A stretch of DNA of 44,247 bases, taken from assembly GCA_030627205.1 (NCBI GenBank), contig DAOUSN010000020.1, forward strand, positions 1 to 44,247. The letters are read 5' to 3'. Source of the DNA: Methylococcaceae bacterium. GTDB lineage: Bacteria > Pseudomonadota > Gammaproteobacteria > Methylococcales > Methylomonadaceae. Every line of letters starts with the position of its first letter. Positions within the stretch are counted from its first letter, which is position 1. Below, in pieces: positions 16,001-26,200 of this stretch. The notes beneath the pieces were generated by a model. It searched no databases. It had not been told where the DNA came from and worked only from the letters and a program-made list of their open reading frames with translations. Made by a program: the position numbers and the translations under genes.

Positions 16001-17995
16001 AGCGTGCAAAATTTCTTCTTTCGTTTTACCTGCTTGTTTAGCTATTAATGACGATTCAAAAAAAGCCCCTTGAAAAGCGATTCCTTGCAGTTTACACTGT
16101 AAATTCGCTTGTTGAGTTTCTTCACGAGCAATTTTAAAGCCATCAAGATAAGAGACTTTAATCTTTTTATCAACGATATATTGTTGAGCAAAACGCGGAA
16201 AGGTTCGCCATACTTTTTCAGCGGAATCTAAATCACTTTGAATAATAAAAACGCCGTTTTCACTGAGACCAGCGAGCGGATTTGAATGCGTAAAAACATT
16301 GGGATCAGGTGAAATAACGACATCAACATGGGCATATTCACAGGCGATACGAATCGGTTCAGCGGAGGCGGATAAATAATAAGGGGTCGGTTGTCCTTTG
16401 TTCTCAGAGTCATAGTTAGGGTTCGCTTGGATAGAGTAATCAAGCAACTCAAATAAGGTCATCGCCAAGTTTTTACCCATAATACTTGCCGCCCCGCCAT
16501 CGACAGCGTGTATTCTAACGGCGATCGCATCTTTAGGCATTAAGTTGGGGTTTTCCGAGCCTTTTAAGGTTAAATCACGAATTTGAGGATAAGCATCGGT
16601 TACCGATTGTTGCTGAATTTCCTGTTTCGGACTGTAAGCGGTTTCACGAACAAACGCTATCCCTAAATAAAAGAATTTTTTATGTTTACCCTCGGCTAAC
16701 ATATTTTCAACCGTCGCAATAATGCCTTCAGGTTGTAAATCACGACTGCCTAAACCAAAACAGACCGAATATAAGGGCGAGCTGTCTGTCGCTTTAGTAT
16801 AAGCGGCATAATTAGGAAAAGCAGAGGCTTCAGAGTGACCATTTTCAAACCCTTTGGTCATTGCAGCACGAATTTCTCGAATCAAGGGCAAATCTTCGGA
16901 CAACGGTTGATCGGTTCGCTCCATGACCGTAATACCTTTACGCCCTTTACAAACGTGTGAAATTAAATCCCCCGGAAAAGGACGAAATACGGTCATATTG
17001 ACAACGCCCAGTTTAATATTTTTTGTTTCTCGCAAATAATCAGCCACCGCCTCTGCGGTATGAATGACACTCCCTTGAGCAATAATTAAATAATCCGCAT
17101 CGTCACAACGGTATTCCCCTATTCGATGATAACGTCTTCCTGTCAGTTCAAACCATTCATCCATACTTTCATCAATAAAAGATTCAATATGGTCGAAAAA
17201 ATACGGCCGTTGCGCGGCTACCGATTGCATATAAGCTTCTTGATTTTGAACTCCACCAGACATCATCGGTTTGTCAACACTCCAAAGTTCAGGCACACGG
17301 CGACGACTTGCTCCGTATAAAATCCGCTGGGCAGGAGTTGGGCAATTAATAATATCGTCCGATTTACCTAAAAATTCTTCAATTAATTCTCGTTCAGGTA
17401 ACTTTAAAACACTAATTAAATGCGAGGTTAAGAAACCATCTTGAGCAACTGCCACAGGATTTAAGGCTAATTCGGCAACTTTTCGAGAAATAATATTTAA
17501 ATCCGCGACAGTTTGGTTATCTGTCGCGAAAAATTGAATAAAGCCTGTATCATCAACACAATGATAATCATCATGTCCGCAATGAACATTTAAAGTCGCT
17601 TTAGTTAAGGCTCGACAAGCAATATTTAACACATAGGGTAATCGCTTACCAACTGCGGCATACAAGGATTCGTGCATATAAGCAACCCCTTGTGACGCGC
17701 TAAAATTAGTCGCGCGTAACCCAGACATTGACAAACCAGCAGTTATTGCGGCGGCCGCATGGTCGCTTTCGGATTCCACACGAATTAAGGGACGACCTGA
17801 AATATTAAGGTGACCTTTATTGGTTTCCTCTGCCCAATAATAACTCATGTCGGCGGCGGGCGTTATAGGGAATGCACCCACGGCATCACTGGATTCACGC
17901 TCACACATCACGACTGCTGTGTTACCATCCATAGCCATGGGAATGCCAGGATATTTAATTGCTTTCAGTTTTTTTGATTTATTAAAAAATGCCAT
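13028..17995 (-). CDS. Pyruvate (2-oxoacid):ferredoxin oxidoreductase, fused multidomain form with an extra C-terminal ferredoxin domain
   Basis: It catalyses thiamine-diphosphate-dependent oxidative decarboxylation of a 2-oxoacid, most likely pyruvate, to acyl-CoA with electron transfer to ferredoxin or flavodoxin. At 1655 residues it is much longer than NifJ-type PFOR (about 1170-1200). Domain order: alpha (GAFPITPAADMSYYWAEE) about 1-240; domain II (IIAQGSVIHTAEAVADYL) about 290-420; gamma (VRIHAVDGGAASIMGKNLA) about 490-690; 2x[4Fe-4S] ferredoxin insert with CTACGDCYTMC at about 788 and CKGCMECVEVC at about 925; TPP domain with GGDQAMHDLGF at about 1223; an Ala/Pro/Thr-rich linker about 1535-1575; and a terminal single-cluster ferredoxin with CTTCDEC at about 1582 and a fourth Cys at about 1625. 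The TPP region differs from classical PFOR (GDQ for GDG, and no SKATP stretch). Enzyme class is sure; the substrate is inferred. Confidence 0.9.
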   Translation of the reverse strand: MAFFNKSKKLKAIKYPGIPMAMDGNTAVVMCERESSDAVGAFPITPAADMSYYWAEETNKGHLNISGRPLIRVESESDHAAAAITAGLSMSGLRATNFSASQGVAYMHESLYAAVGKRLPYVLNIACRALTKATLNVHCGHDDYHCVDDTGFIQFFATDNQTVADLNIISRKVAELALNPVAVAQDGFLTSHLISVLKLPERELIEEFLGKSDDIINCPTPAQRILYGASRRRVPELWSVDKPMMSGGVQNQEAYMQSVAAQRPYFFDHIESFIDESMDEWFELTGRRYHRIGEYRCDDADYLIIAQGSVIHTAEAVADYLRETKNIKLGVVNMTVFRPFPGDLISHVCKGRKGITVMERTDQPLSEDLPLIREIRAAMTKGFENGHSEASAFPNYAAYTKATDSSPLYSVCFGLGSRDLQPEGIIATVENMLAEGKHKKFFYLGIAFVRETAYSPKQEIQQQSVTDAYPQIRDLTLKGSENPNLMPKDAIAVRIHAVDGGAASIMGKNLAMTLFELLDYSIQANPNYDSENKGQPTPYYLSASAEPIRIACEYAHVDVVISPDPNVFTHSNPLAGLSENGVFIIQSDLDSAEKVWRTFPRFAQQYIVDKKIKVSYLDGFKIAREETQQANLQCKLQGIAFQGAFFESSLIAKQAGKTKEEILHAIQNALSKKFAGKGQHGIDDNFKIIQRGFSETKPLEFSKMTVGDVESWAEPVETTAPLMLLQKPANDEPLSDIHRFFEQTGSNYINGRVDNLADPFLATSIIPAATGIYRDMTQIRFEHPEWIAENCTACGDCYTMCPDSAIPGLINTVGEVFETNIKRIEKTGRTVKHLRRAIRVVEKKYHLLTADKSEGTNLQPVFARAMGETIKEYPDAEQEEVTLEFDWFKEAMGDFKFALTKPYHNAINKRTPNQGGLFSITINPMACKGCMECVEVCDDNALKPVKQTHESIKTLRDDWEYWNDLPTSNPKYKRIDDLDEKIGALGTLLLDKKNYHSMNGGDSAHLGSGEKTVVHLFTSTVTALMQPRIKKHLTHIDSLIVGMEKHIRSKLADHLDITDIEAIEAAIEANKNVDLTLSKLSVALDEGKSSQPIDSQWLKWASQIIAKLKHLKWQYTQGTTGNGRAEMGITNSMDSSSVWGATYPFNPYPFPWASHLSQDAPSLAMGIFEGHMVKMAEGFKTVRMAELEIAGKYNQDESDHFFTYFDWHQFSEEEYLLSPPVVSIGGDQAMHDLGFQNLSHCMMSGMPIKVLILDTQVDSHSGNNLCADGFIEQVSKIAPNSKAWKGKLERRKEMGLISMAHRTAFTLQSSIAHTNHLLEGYIDGLNYRGPAIFNIYAVSQLDHGVADDAAEKQSKLAVESRAYPLMSFDPRLGHNWDTSMSLQGNPNLDKDWTTYTLNYVDEYGMDGSMEISLTFADWALTEGRFRQHFKIVPPSQWNDEMIEIAEFIDLTDEEKSDHIAFLHAVHPETNTLIRMVINPEMVHLTLERRDFWRTLKGIAGLNREIIDPVAIAAQAKAEVAQSLAASLMNLAGGDGQALTDFITATPVVATAPVIVTPIAASTSNPSAAQAQSGHDAVWIETPDCTTCDECVDIAPAMFKYNEDKKAVVIDPTAGTYEQIVKAAEKCTAVIIHPGTPWNPNEKNLEKLIKRAEKFQ

Positions 17996-18127
17996 TGAGT
18001 TCTCTTAATTGGTGACGATTTAGCCTATTCATTTCATTTCATATTACTTCAATTTATTTGTTCATGTAGATAAATTATCAATACCGTTGAGCTAGGACAA
18101 AATAGGTTTATTAAAAGTTGCAATAAA

Positions 18128-18289
18128 TTATTTTTTATTGTAGTTAGTTTTTAAATACCTAACTAGGCAGGTTAAATCTTTATTTGTTAAAAACAAATTA
18201 TCAAATCCACTGCTTAACATAATTTCAATTTTGTCATCAAAATAAATTTTAAGTAATTCATCACTGAGAACTAGAGAATAGCCACTCAT
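18128..18289 (-). CDS. 53-residue protein, third gene of the DUF262-AAA operon
   Basis: A short frame starts MSGYSLVLSDELLKIYFDD and ends KTNYNKK, with TAA at 18130-18128. Its ATG (18289-18287) overlaps the TGA of the AAA ATPase gene in the arrangement ATGA, the classic sign of translational coupling. The sequence is mixed alpha-helical with no signal peptide or membrane segment, and a mid-region MLSSGFDNLFLTNKDLTCLV. I recognise no family. Its existence is supported by the overlap and a clean stop; function could be a small regulator or partner of the two large proteins. Confidence 0.55.
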   Translation of the reverse strand: MSGYSLVLSDELLKIYFDDKIEIMLSSGFDNLFLTNKDLTCLVRYLKTNYNKK

Positions 18290-19311
18290 CCTATTTCCAG
18301 CAATTCTTTTACAGTAGAGTCAAAAAACCCTGAAGGAAATAGTCTATTATTACCCTCATCATCAATAAACTTTCCTTGTTGATTAATAGTTAAAGTAATA
18401 AAATCTTCTTGAATTGACGGTTTATAATAAATGATGGCATTATCTATTGAAAGTTCATCTTTATAAACTTGATATTTTAATTTGTTAATTAAATGCTCAC
18501 TATGGGTTTCAACAATGACTTGAATACCGCCTTGAGCGACCCACGCTAAAAATTCGCCTAATCGAGCTTGTGCTTTAGGATGCAAATGAATTTCAGGGTT
18601 TTCAATTAGAACCGTCCCTTGTTGACAACACATTAAAGTAACAATTAATACTTTAACTAAATAACTATTTCCCGCCCCTAAGTTAAAGGGGTTAATATTA
18701 TCAATGCCATCACTACTAAAAGAAACTTTAATATTGGTTGAAGTTATTTTTTCCGTTTGCAATGAAATAGGTAAATCAAGAATATAAGCAAGCCATTCAT
18801 TAACTTGTAATTTTAATGATCCTGACTCAGGAAATTTTAATAGTTTTTTGTTAAGAATCACATCTTTATTTTGTTCAAAATAGCCAAAAATAAATTCACC
18901 ATTTTTACCAATTTTTTGATTTTTACTTAATTCGGCTAACTGTTCCTGTCCAATTCGATTAGCCGATAAATAATAAAGTGTTTCTTCATAATCCAAGCTT
19001 TGTTGTGACTTATCTATTAAAAAATCAGTTTCATCATCAGTCATTTTCAAACTATAACCATCAACATTAATCATTAAGGTTCTTGAATTTTTATATTTAT
19101 TGCGTATTTCACTAAAATCTGAAAAATGTTTAACTAAATCAATCAAAGCTCCCTCTTTTGTTTTTGAATGGAAGCGACTTAATAATAAAAGTGTTTGAAT
19201 AATCGTTGATTTACCTGTTGAATTTAAACCTGTTAATATCGTTAATGGTTTTAAATAAAACTTTTGCTGATTGATACATTTAAAATTTTCAATGGTTAAT
19301 TTACTTAGCAC
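18286..19311 (-). CDS. AAA ATPase, SMC/OLD-like, DUF3696 type
   Basis: 341 residues. Walker A is TGLNSTGKSTIIQTLLLLSR near residue 28. An ABC-like signature LGAGNSYLVKVL, Walker B VLIENPEIHLHPKAQARLGE and the switch histidine motif VETHSEHLINKLK define the OLD/RecF-type AAA_21 fold. The C-terminal end FPSGFFDSTVKELLEIG matches the DUF3696 tail. A long helical insertion separates Walker A and B (about residues 60-210), likely a short coiled-coil arm. The start is a GTG at 19311 inside the end of the DUF262 gene (11-bp overlap). No TOPRIM domain is present, so it is not a full OLD nuclease. Such ATPases usually power a partner, here probably the DUF262 protein. Confidence 0.88.
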   Translation of the reverse strand: MLSKLTIENFKCINQQKFYLKPLTILTGLNSTGKSTIIQTLLLLSRFHSKTKEGALIDLVKHFSDFSEIRNKYKNSRTLMINVDGYSLKMTDDETDFLIDKSQQSLDYEETLYYLSANRIGQEQLAELSKNQKIGKNGEFIFGYFEQNKDVILNKKLLKFPESGSLKLQVNEWLAYILDLPISLQTEKITSTNIKVSFSSDGIDNINPFNLGAGNSYLVKVLIVTLMCCQQGTVLIENPEIHLHPKAQARLGEFLAWVAQGGIQVIVETHSEHLINKLKYQVYKDELSIDNAIIYYKPSIQEDFITLTINQQGKFIDDEGNNRLFPSGFFDSTVKELLEIG

Positions 19312-20407
19312 TTTCTAACCTTTTTCTTATGTTATTAGCTTTATCAAAACGATATTTAACAATTTTTGGCGCATCAAAAATTCCTACAAATATGTTTTTT
19401 TTATCTATATCCTCTTTTAAGGCATTAATTTCATTTTCCAGCTCTACTTTATTAATATTAGGTAAATAAAGACTAAATAAATAACCCAATGACTCAAATA
19501 AACACATATTTAGAGGTCTTCTTGGTTTTCCATTTTTAGTATCGAAACGGAAAACATCCTCTCCTAGAACATCAAAGCAATTTTGCATGGAAATTTCAAA
19601 TATAGACGATAAATTCTTTATTTTCTCATCTGAGGAGCTATTAATATATTTCATAACAGAAGCTAAAAAATCATCAATATTTCCTTTATATTCAATTTGA
19701 TTTAATTGATTTGTATAAAGTAGAAAAAAACCTAAAAATCGTAAAATTATATACTTATCTTTCATTCTTTTTGTAGCAACTGTTTCCCCTGTTGCTAATA
19801 AAAAAGACTTTGATTGCGCCAATTCATTTAAAAGAATCGTTGCTTTACCTAAATATAAAGCATTCCGCATTTCTTGATTATTCAGTTGAGTTCCACCACG
19901 ATTGACCCGATCAAAAATATCAAATTTAACCCGCTCAGGGGTTGGATATTGAATCGTATAAGCAAGAAATTGATAGTCCTCTATTTTTGCTTGTAATTGA
20001 GGGCTTAAATCGCTAAATTTTTTATCCTTTTCACTTTCTAATAATTTCAAACTACGAAGTTTAAATTTATCACTTAAAAAATCAAACAAGCAACTCAAAC
20101 GTTGTCGCCCATCCACCACTTGTTTAAAACCCTGTTCATCTTCAAAAAAATAAATAATTGGAATCGGAATTTCCATTAAAATAGATTCAATAAGTTCTGA
20201 CTTTTGTTTATAGTCCCAAACATTACCTTCCCGTTGAAAATCAGGGTTCATTTTTAAAGTATTTTTTTCATAACGACGTTTCAACTCAAAAACACTAAAT
20301 TGTTCCTTAGTCATTTTAATCGAAATATGAGGGTAATCTTCAGAACTATGCTGCTCTAAAGTTTCTTCGCCTTCTATTTTATCTTCTGTTTTAGTCAGTT
20401 CATTCAT
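19301..20407 (-). CDS. DUF262 (ParB/sulfiredoxin-fold) protein without HNH domain
   Basis: 368 residues. The N-terminal part carries the DUF262 hallmark: MNPDFQREGNVWDYKQKSEL, then ESILMEIPIPIIYFFE and VVDGRQRLSCLFDFL, where DGRQR is the nucleotide-binding motif of the ParB/Srx fold. A middle motif FDIFDRVNRGGTQLNNQEM is also family-typical. The C-terminal half is helical, and I see no H-N-H or DUF1524 residues, so this is not a GmrSD-type nuclease. The gene starts 4 bp after the alaS stop codon and overlaps the AAA ATPase gene. Members of DUF262 occur widely in phage-defence operons; that this pair does the same is inference. Confidence 0.85.
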   Translation of the reverse strand: MNELTKTEDKIEGEETLEQHSSEDYPHISIKMTKEQFSVFELKRRYEKNTLKMNPDFQREGNVWDYKQKSELIESILMEIPIPIIYFFEDEQGFKQVVDGRQRLSCLFDFLSDKFKLRSLKLLESEKDKKFSDLSPQLQAKIEDYQFLAYTIQYPTPERVKFDIFDRVNRGGTQLNNQEMRNALYLGKATILLNELAQSKSFLLATGETVATKRMKDKYIILRFLGFFLLYTNQLNQIEYKGNIDDFLASVMKYINSSSDEKIKNLSSIFEISMQNCFDVLGEDVFRFDTKNGKPRRPLNMCLFESLGYLFSLYLPNINKVELENEINALKEDIDKKNIFVGIFDAPKIVKYRFDKANNIRKRLESAK

Positions 20408-20411
20408 CTAA

Positions 20412-23030
20412 TTATTTATCTAATTGTTGTGTAATCCACTCAGGAACTTGCTTCAAAGCCGCCGCTAAAGCCGCAGGATTATTGCCCCCAGCTTGTGCCA
20501 TATCAGGACGACCACCGCCTTTTCCTCCCACTTGTTGCGCCACAAAATTAACTAAATCTCCCGCTTTAAGTTGTTTGGTTTCCGCTTTTGAAACCCCAGC
20601 AATCAAACTCACTTTATCACCCGTAACCGTTGCTAAAATAATCGCCGCTTTACCGAGTTTATTTTTTAACTGATCCACCATCCCACGCATTGCCTTTGGA
20701 TCAATCTCTTTTAATTCAAGGGCTAAAACCTTAATTCCATTAATCTCAACCGCTTGAGAACTTAACGTATCGCCTGCTGAACTGGCTAATTTCGCATTTA
20801 AACGCGCTAATTCTTTTTCCAATACCTTATGTTTTTCTAATAATTGTTGAACCTTTAATTCTACCTTCTCAGGCGAACTTTTTAATAACTGCGCAACCTG
20901 AGTTAAGGTTTGATTATTTGAGTGAATCCAATCAAACCCTACTTGTCCTGTAACCGCTTCCAAACGACGAACCCCTGCCGCTACTCCTGTTTCAGACGTG
21001 ATTTTACAAAAACCAATATCACCCGTCCGCTCAACATGTGTGCCTCCGCAAAGTTCGGTAGAAAACGCACCCATTTTTAAAACCCGAACTTCATCACCAT
21101 ATTTTTCACCAAATAATGCCATCGCCCCCGCTTCCATTGCCAAATCTTTCGACATTACCTTAGCCGAAACTTGATGATTTAAACGAATTTGTTGATTAAC
21201 TAACATTTCAACTTGGGTAAGTTCATTCTCAGTCATCGGTTCAAAATGCGAAAAGTCAAAACGTAATTGTTTAGGATTCACTAATGAGCCTTTTTGAGTC
21301 ACATGTTCCCCCAAAACTTGCCTTAATGCTGCATGCAGTAAATGAGTCGCCGAATGATTTAACTCTGTGGCTTTTCGAGGATGACTATTAACCGTTGCTT
21401 GACAAGCTTGCCCTGTTTTAATTTCACCTGAAATTACTTTGCCATGATGTAAAAACAAAGTGCCTGCTTGTTTCTGAGTATCCGTCACCTTAAAAACACC
21501 GCCTTCAACTTCAATTAAACCGTTATCCCCAACTTGTCCCCCTGATTCACCATAAAAAGGGGTTTTATCTAATAATAAAATGCCCTCATTATTTTCTTTT
21601 AAATACTCAACAGGTTTGCCTTGGTCAAATACACCCATAATATGCGCGTCATCCTTTAAGGCTTGATAACCCGTAAATTCTGTTTGACTGTCATGGTCAA
21701 TTTCGTGATCGTAAGCCACATTAAAACTACTTGCGCCTCTAGCACGTTCACGCTGTGCATTCATCGCAATTTCAAAAGCGGCATGATCGACGGTTAAGTT
21801 ATTTTCACGGGCAAAATCAGCGGTTAAATCCAGTGGAAAACCATAAGTGTCATACAATAAAAAAGCTGTTTCACCGGGAATAACACTATCTTGTAGTTTG
21901 GCAACACAAGTTTCTAAAACCTTCATCCCTTGTTCTAAAGTTTCGGCAAAACGTTGTTCTTCTTTTTTCAAAATACGTTCGATTTGCGCTTGAACTTTCG
22001 CCAATTCAGGATAAGCCCCACCCATTTCATCCACTAGTGGTGCAACCAGTTTATAAAAGAAAATCTCTCGAATCCCTAAACGATAACCATGACGAATAGC
22101 TCGGCGGATAATACGTCTTAATACGTAACCCCGTCCTTCATTGGAAGGCATCATCTCATCCACAATTAAAAAAGCACACGAACGAATATGATCGGCAATC
22201 ACTCGTAAAGAACTTAAACTTAAATCCTCGGTATTGGCTAATTTTGCCGCAACTTTCAATAAACCTTGAAATAAATCAATCTCATAATTATTATGCACCC
22301 CTTGTAAAATCGCCGTAATGCGTTCCAAGCCCATGCCTGTATCCACAGACGGTTTAGGTAACGGATGTAAAACACCTTCTGAATCACGGTTATATTGCAT
22401 GAAAACCAAGTTCCAAATTTCAATATAACGGTCGCCGTCTTCCTCAGGTGTTCCCGGAGGCCCGCCTGCAATCGCTTCCCCGTGATCGTAAAATATTTCA
22501 CTACACGGGCCACAAGGACCTGTTTCACCCATTGACCAAAAATTATCTTTTGCGCCAATTTTAGATAACCGTGCTGGGTCTATTCCTATTTTATCTAACC
22601 AAATTTGTTCAGTTTCAGCATCTTCGTTAAAGACTGTGACCCATAATTTTTCCACAGGAATGGCTAATTCCACCGTTAAAAATCGCCACGCAAATTCAAT
22701 CGCTTCTATCTTAAAATAATCGCCAAAACTAAAGTTACCCAGCATCTCAAAAAAGGTATGATGACGCGCGGTATAACCGACATTTTCTAAATCATTGTGT
22801 TTTCCACCAGCACGAACACAACGCTGACTACTTACTGCACGCACAAAATTGCGTTGTTCCCGTCCTAAAAAAATATCTTTAAACGGAACCATGCCCGCAT
22901 TGGTAAATAATAAAGTCGCATCATTACTGGGTACTAATGAGCTACTTGGCTCAATCGTATGGCCTTGTTGTTGGAAAAAATCTAAAAAAGCAGCTCGTAC
23001 AGCAGCACTGGTCATATTATTTTTCATCAT
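20412..23030 (-). CDS. alaS: Alanine--tRNA ligase
   Basis: 872 residues, close to E. coli AlaRS (876). Class II catalytic core: [49 protein letters not shown] (motif 2) and the GMGLER loop of motif 3. The editing domain carries [11 protein letters not shown] and [10 protein letters not shown], with the zinc-type His and Cys ligands in place. The C-Ala domain ends with [16 protein letters not shown]. Translation begins MMKNN; either of two adjacent ATGs could be used. The unusual point is downstream: a DUF262/AAA accessory operon begins 4 bp after its stop and may depend on alaS transcription. Confidence 0.98.
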   Translation of the reverse strand: MMKNNMTSAAVRAAFLDFFQQQGHTIEPSSSLVPSNDATLLFTNAGMVPFKDIFLGREQRNFVRAVSSQRCVRAGGKHNDLENVGYTARHHTFFEMLGNFSFGDYFKIEAIEFAWRFLTVELAIPVEKLWVTVFNEDAETEQIWLDKIGIDPARLSKIGAKDNFWSMGETGPCGPCSEIFYDHGEAIAGGPPGTPEEDGDRYIEIWNLVFMQYNRDSEGVLHPLPKPSVDTGMGLERITAILQGVHNNYEIDLFQGLLKVAAKLANTEDLSLSSLRVIADHIRSCAFLIVDEMMPSNEGRGYVLRRIIRRAIRHGYRLGIREIFFYKLVAPLVDEMGGAYPELAKVQAQIERILKKEEQRFAETLEQGMKVLETCVAKLQDSVIPGETAFLLYDTYGFPLDLTADFARENNLTVDHAAFEIAMNAQRERARGASSFNVAYDHEIDHDSQTEFTGYQALKDDAHIMGVFDQGKPVEYLKENNEGILLLDKTPFYGESGGQVGDNGLIEVEGGVFKVTDTQKQAGTLFLHHGKVISGEIKTGQACQATVNSHPRKATELNHSATHLLHAALRQVLGEHVTQKGSLVNPKQLRFDFSHFEPMTENELTQVEMLVNQQIRLNHQVSAKVMSKDLAMEAGAMALFGEKYGDEVRVLKMGAFSTELCGGTHVERTGDIGFCKITSETGVAAGVRRLEAVTGQVGFDWIHSNNQTLTQVAQLLKSSPEKVELKVQQLLEKHKVLEKELARLNAKLASSAGDTLSSQAVEINGIKVLALELKEIDPKAMRGMVDQLKNKLGKAAIILATVTGDKVSLIAGVSKAETKQLKAGDLVNFVAQQVGGKGGGRPDMAQAGGNNPAALAAALKQVPEWITQQLDK

Positions 23031-23223
23031 GTCTTAAGAAGAGTAAGGTTTAATTATTTTTAAAAACGCCTCAGATCCAATTGGAAAAGAGTGACCAACT
23101 GTTCTTTAGTTTCTATCTATAAATTTAGGTATAATGGATTAAAAGTATAGCTCTTAAAGGGGTTGAAAACTATATTTTCATATAAATGCGCCTTGTTTTT
23201 TACTTTTCAACCGTCGATTCTAC

Positions 23224-23256
23224 GGGAATAGCTTATTGTCTTTTAAGCTATTGCAT
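23224..23256 (-). other. Stem-loop downstream of the alpha-2-macroglobulin gene
   Basis: Arms AATAGCTT (23227-23234) and AAGCTATT (23245-23252) pair around a 10-base loop, 16 bp after the stop codon. No T-run follows on the minus strand, so it is not a classical terminator. It may act as an mRNA 3' stabiliser. Confidence 0.35.
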
Positions 23257-23268
23257 TCCTAACTTACC

Positions 23269-26200
23269 TCAAAAAACATTAACCTTCGTAAAAGTACGTC
23301 CGATGCCTCGAATATAAGGACGATACATGTCTTCAACATAAGGAGGAGGATTTACAAAATTACCTTTCGTGACCGCTCTCATTAAATAAAACACATGGTT
23401 AACCTGATTTTTATTTAAATCAATCGCTGCAATATAACGGTCATCTAAATATTGTTGGTATTTAACCTGACTATAATTTTGCATTCTCAAAATCGTTTGC
23501 TTCCCAATCTTAAAACTATCAATTTTTAAATTATTTTCCAGGTTTTGGTTTTCAATTTCAAATCCCGCAGGAATTAAATCAATAACTAACGCATCTTTAA
23601 TTCGCTTTTTAGCCGTTATATTAAGATGTACTAAAAATACATCCCCACTTATCACTTGATCTAGCCTAACACGCTCACCTTGAAGATTATAATAATTACG
23701 CTCAACTTGAATGGTGTCCATTTGCATCGGCGGGGCAGTTCGCGGATAAGCCTGAATACCATAGTGCATATATAAAGGCGCGATTGATTCCGCTGTAAAA
23801 GTTATCGTTTGCGGTAAGTTATCCCCTTGAAAGTTTTTATGATAAGTTCCCTTTTGTTTTAATCCCATCACCCTTTCATCTAAGCTTAAATGTCCTTGCC
23901 ATCCCTGCTGAGGTTTATTTTTTAATAATACGCCCGTTCTAAATAACGCATTTCTTTCTTGCGTGCTTAAATAATCACGATTCGCCAATTCATCGCCTAA
24001 TTGGAAAATTAAATTCGCTGCTAATTTGGAAACGATAGGCTGTTTATTTAATAAATAACTCATTAAGGTTAAATCGCGTAAACGACTGCCATAATCCCCT
24101 AGATAAAAATAATCATTCCGTGGTTTATTGATGCCTAAATTAATCGCTTGTTTTCCTTTAAGTTGATCGCCTTGATTAAACAGAGCAATTCCTAAATGGG
24201 TTAAAGGTAATCCTGATTTTGCCTCTTTACGGTGATGATCGTATAAGGTTCGTAATGTCCCTAACGGCGCGCGATTAACCCGTGATAACACATAAGCGGC
24301 ATAAGCTTTATAAGCAAAACTGGTATGTTTAGGGGACTGACTATAGCTTTGACCGTACATATTTCCCCGTTGATTTAAATATTCTGCCAACCGTTTTAAG
24401 GCTTTATCTAACATTTCTTGAGGAATACTCGCGCCATCGTCTTTTGCATCTAATAAAAAATCAACCGCATACGCTGTTAACCAATGTTCTTCCCTATCAT
24501 TATTTGACCATAATCCAAACCCCCCATTACTACGTTGCATTCCTGCAATTCGACTAATACTACGATCAATAAAGCGGGATTTATCATTAATATTAAGCGG
24601 TTTATTATTAATTAAAACCTGAGCTAATCCCCATTCTTTGATATTACGCGCATTAACCGATAACCACGGATAAGTGCTACTAATAGTTTGCTCTAAACAG
24701 CCATAAGGGTATTGTAATAAATGTTTTAAGTGACTTTTTATCGCAATCGGAGGATTAGCTGAAATGTTAAGTTGGGCGGTCGCTGAATCAAGTAATATAT
24801 TAGTTAAATTAGACTCTAATGTGATCGACTCCCCTTGTTTAATCAATCGACGTTGAATTAATGCCGTAGCAGGATACGCAGGACGAGTGCCTAAACGCCA
24901 TTCACGTTTGAATTTAATAACTTCTTTTGCCCCGTTAGCATTTCTTAATTGCAGGGTAATTAAGGATTGTCCAAAATTATTTTCTGCCACGAGGGGTAAT
25001 CGAAATACCTGTTTTTGTTTATCCTTTAAGGTAATGGTTAGCGGTTTATTATCAATCAATTTAATAGGGGAGGTTGCCGAAAAAATTAAATTTAACGTTT
25101 GTGATTCTCCACTTTGATTGCGTAAATCTAGGGTTAATTCCGCTTGATCGCCCGCAGCTAAAAACCGAGGTAATGAAACTTCGGCAATCACAGGGGCGGC
25201 AATAGTCACTTCAGTATCCGCTGCACCAAACTGTTCATCATTAAAAGCAACTGCCATTAATCGTAAACGACCATTAAAATCAGGAATAGACAATTTAATT
25301 TGCGCTTCTCCCTGTGCATTGGTTTCAACTAAACCACTAAAGAGTGAAACTATTTTAATCTCTGAATCAGGACGCGCACCGCCTGCATGTTTATCTGCAT
25401 CCCCCCCAAAACGGGCTTTAGTGACATTGCCATCGACTAATTCAATGATTTTATTGTAAATATCACGTTGATCGACACCATAACGGCGCGGTTCAAAAAA
25501 CCATTTGAACGGATCAGGCGTTTTATAATTAGTAATATTTAATACACCGACATCGACAGCGGCTAAGGTAACGTAGTTCTTTTGTCCCGCCTTGGCATTA
25601 GCAATTTTTATCGTACTGATTAATGTGGTTTCAGGGCGAATTTCACCCGTTGGCGCATCAATACTAACTTGAAGTTGACGGTTATCACGATTTAACGGTA
25701 AATGAACGATACCAATAGCACGATTAGGGGTTATTTTTTCTTTTGCATCGCCTGCTCTAAAGACGATCGCAGAAATATATAAATCATGCCGCGCCCATTC
25801 TTTTTTGATAGGAATATCTATTTTTAACCCTTCGGCGGGGACATTAACCCGTTTAAACCATAATTGTTCATCCCCACTTTCCACACTAATAAAACCATGC
25901 CCCGTATAAGGAGGCGTGACTTTTAATTTTACGGACTCACCCGCTTGATAATTCTTTTTATCCAGCTCAATAACAACCCGTTCAGGACGTGCCGATTGAT
26001 TAATTTCATTTTCATTTTCATGCCAACCGCTGCCTGCATAAAAACGCACCGAACTTTTTTGCCCTGTTTTAGTATCTTTAATCACCAGTAAATAAGAACC
26101 CCACTCGACGGGTACGGTTAACGTCACCGCTTTTTTAGCCTCTAAATTTAAACGCTGTTCAAACACTTGATAATTTTTTTGAGTATGTTCCGAATGCCAG

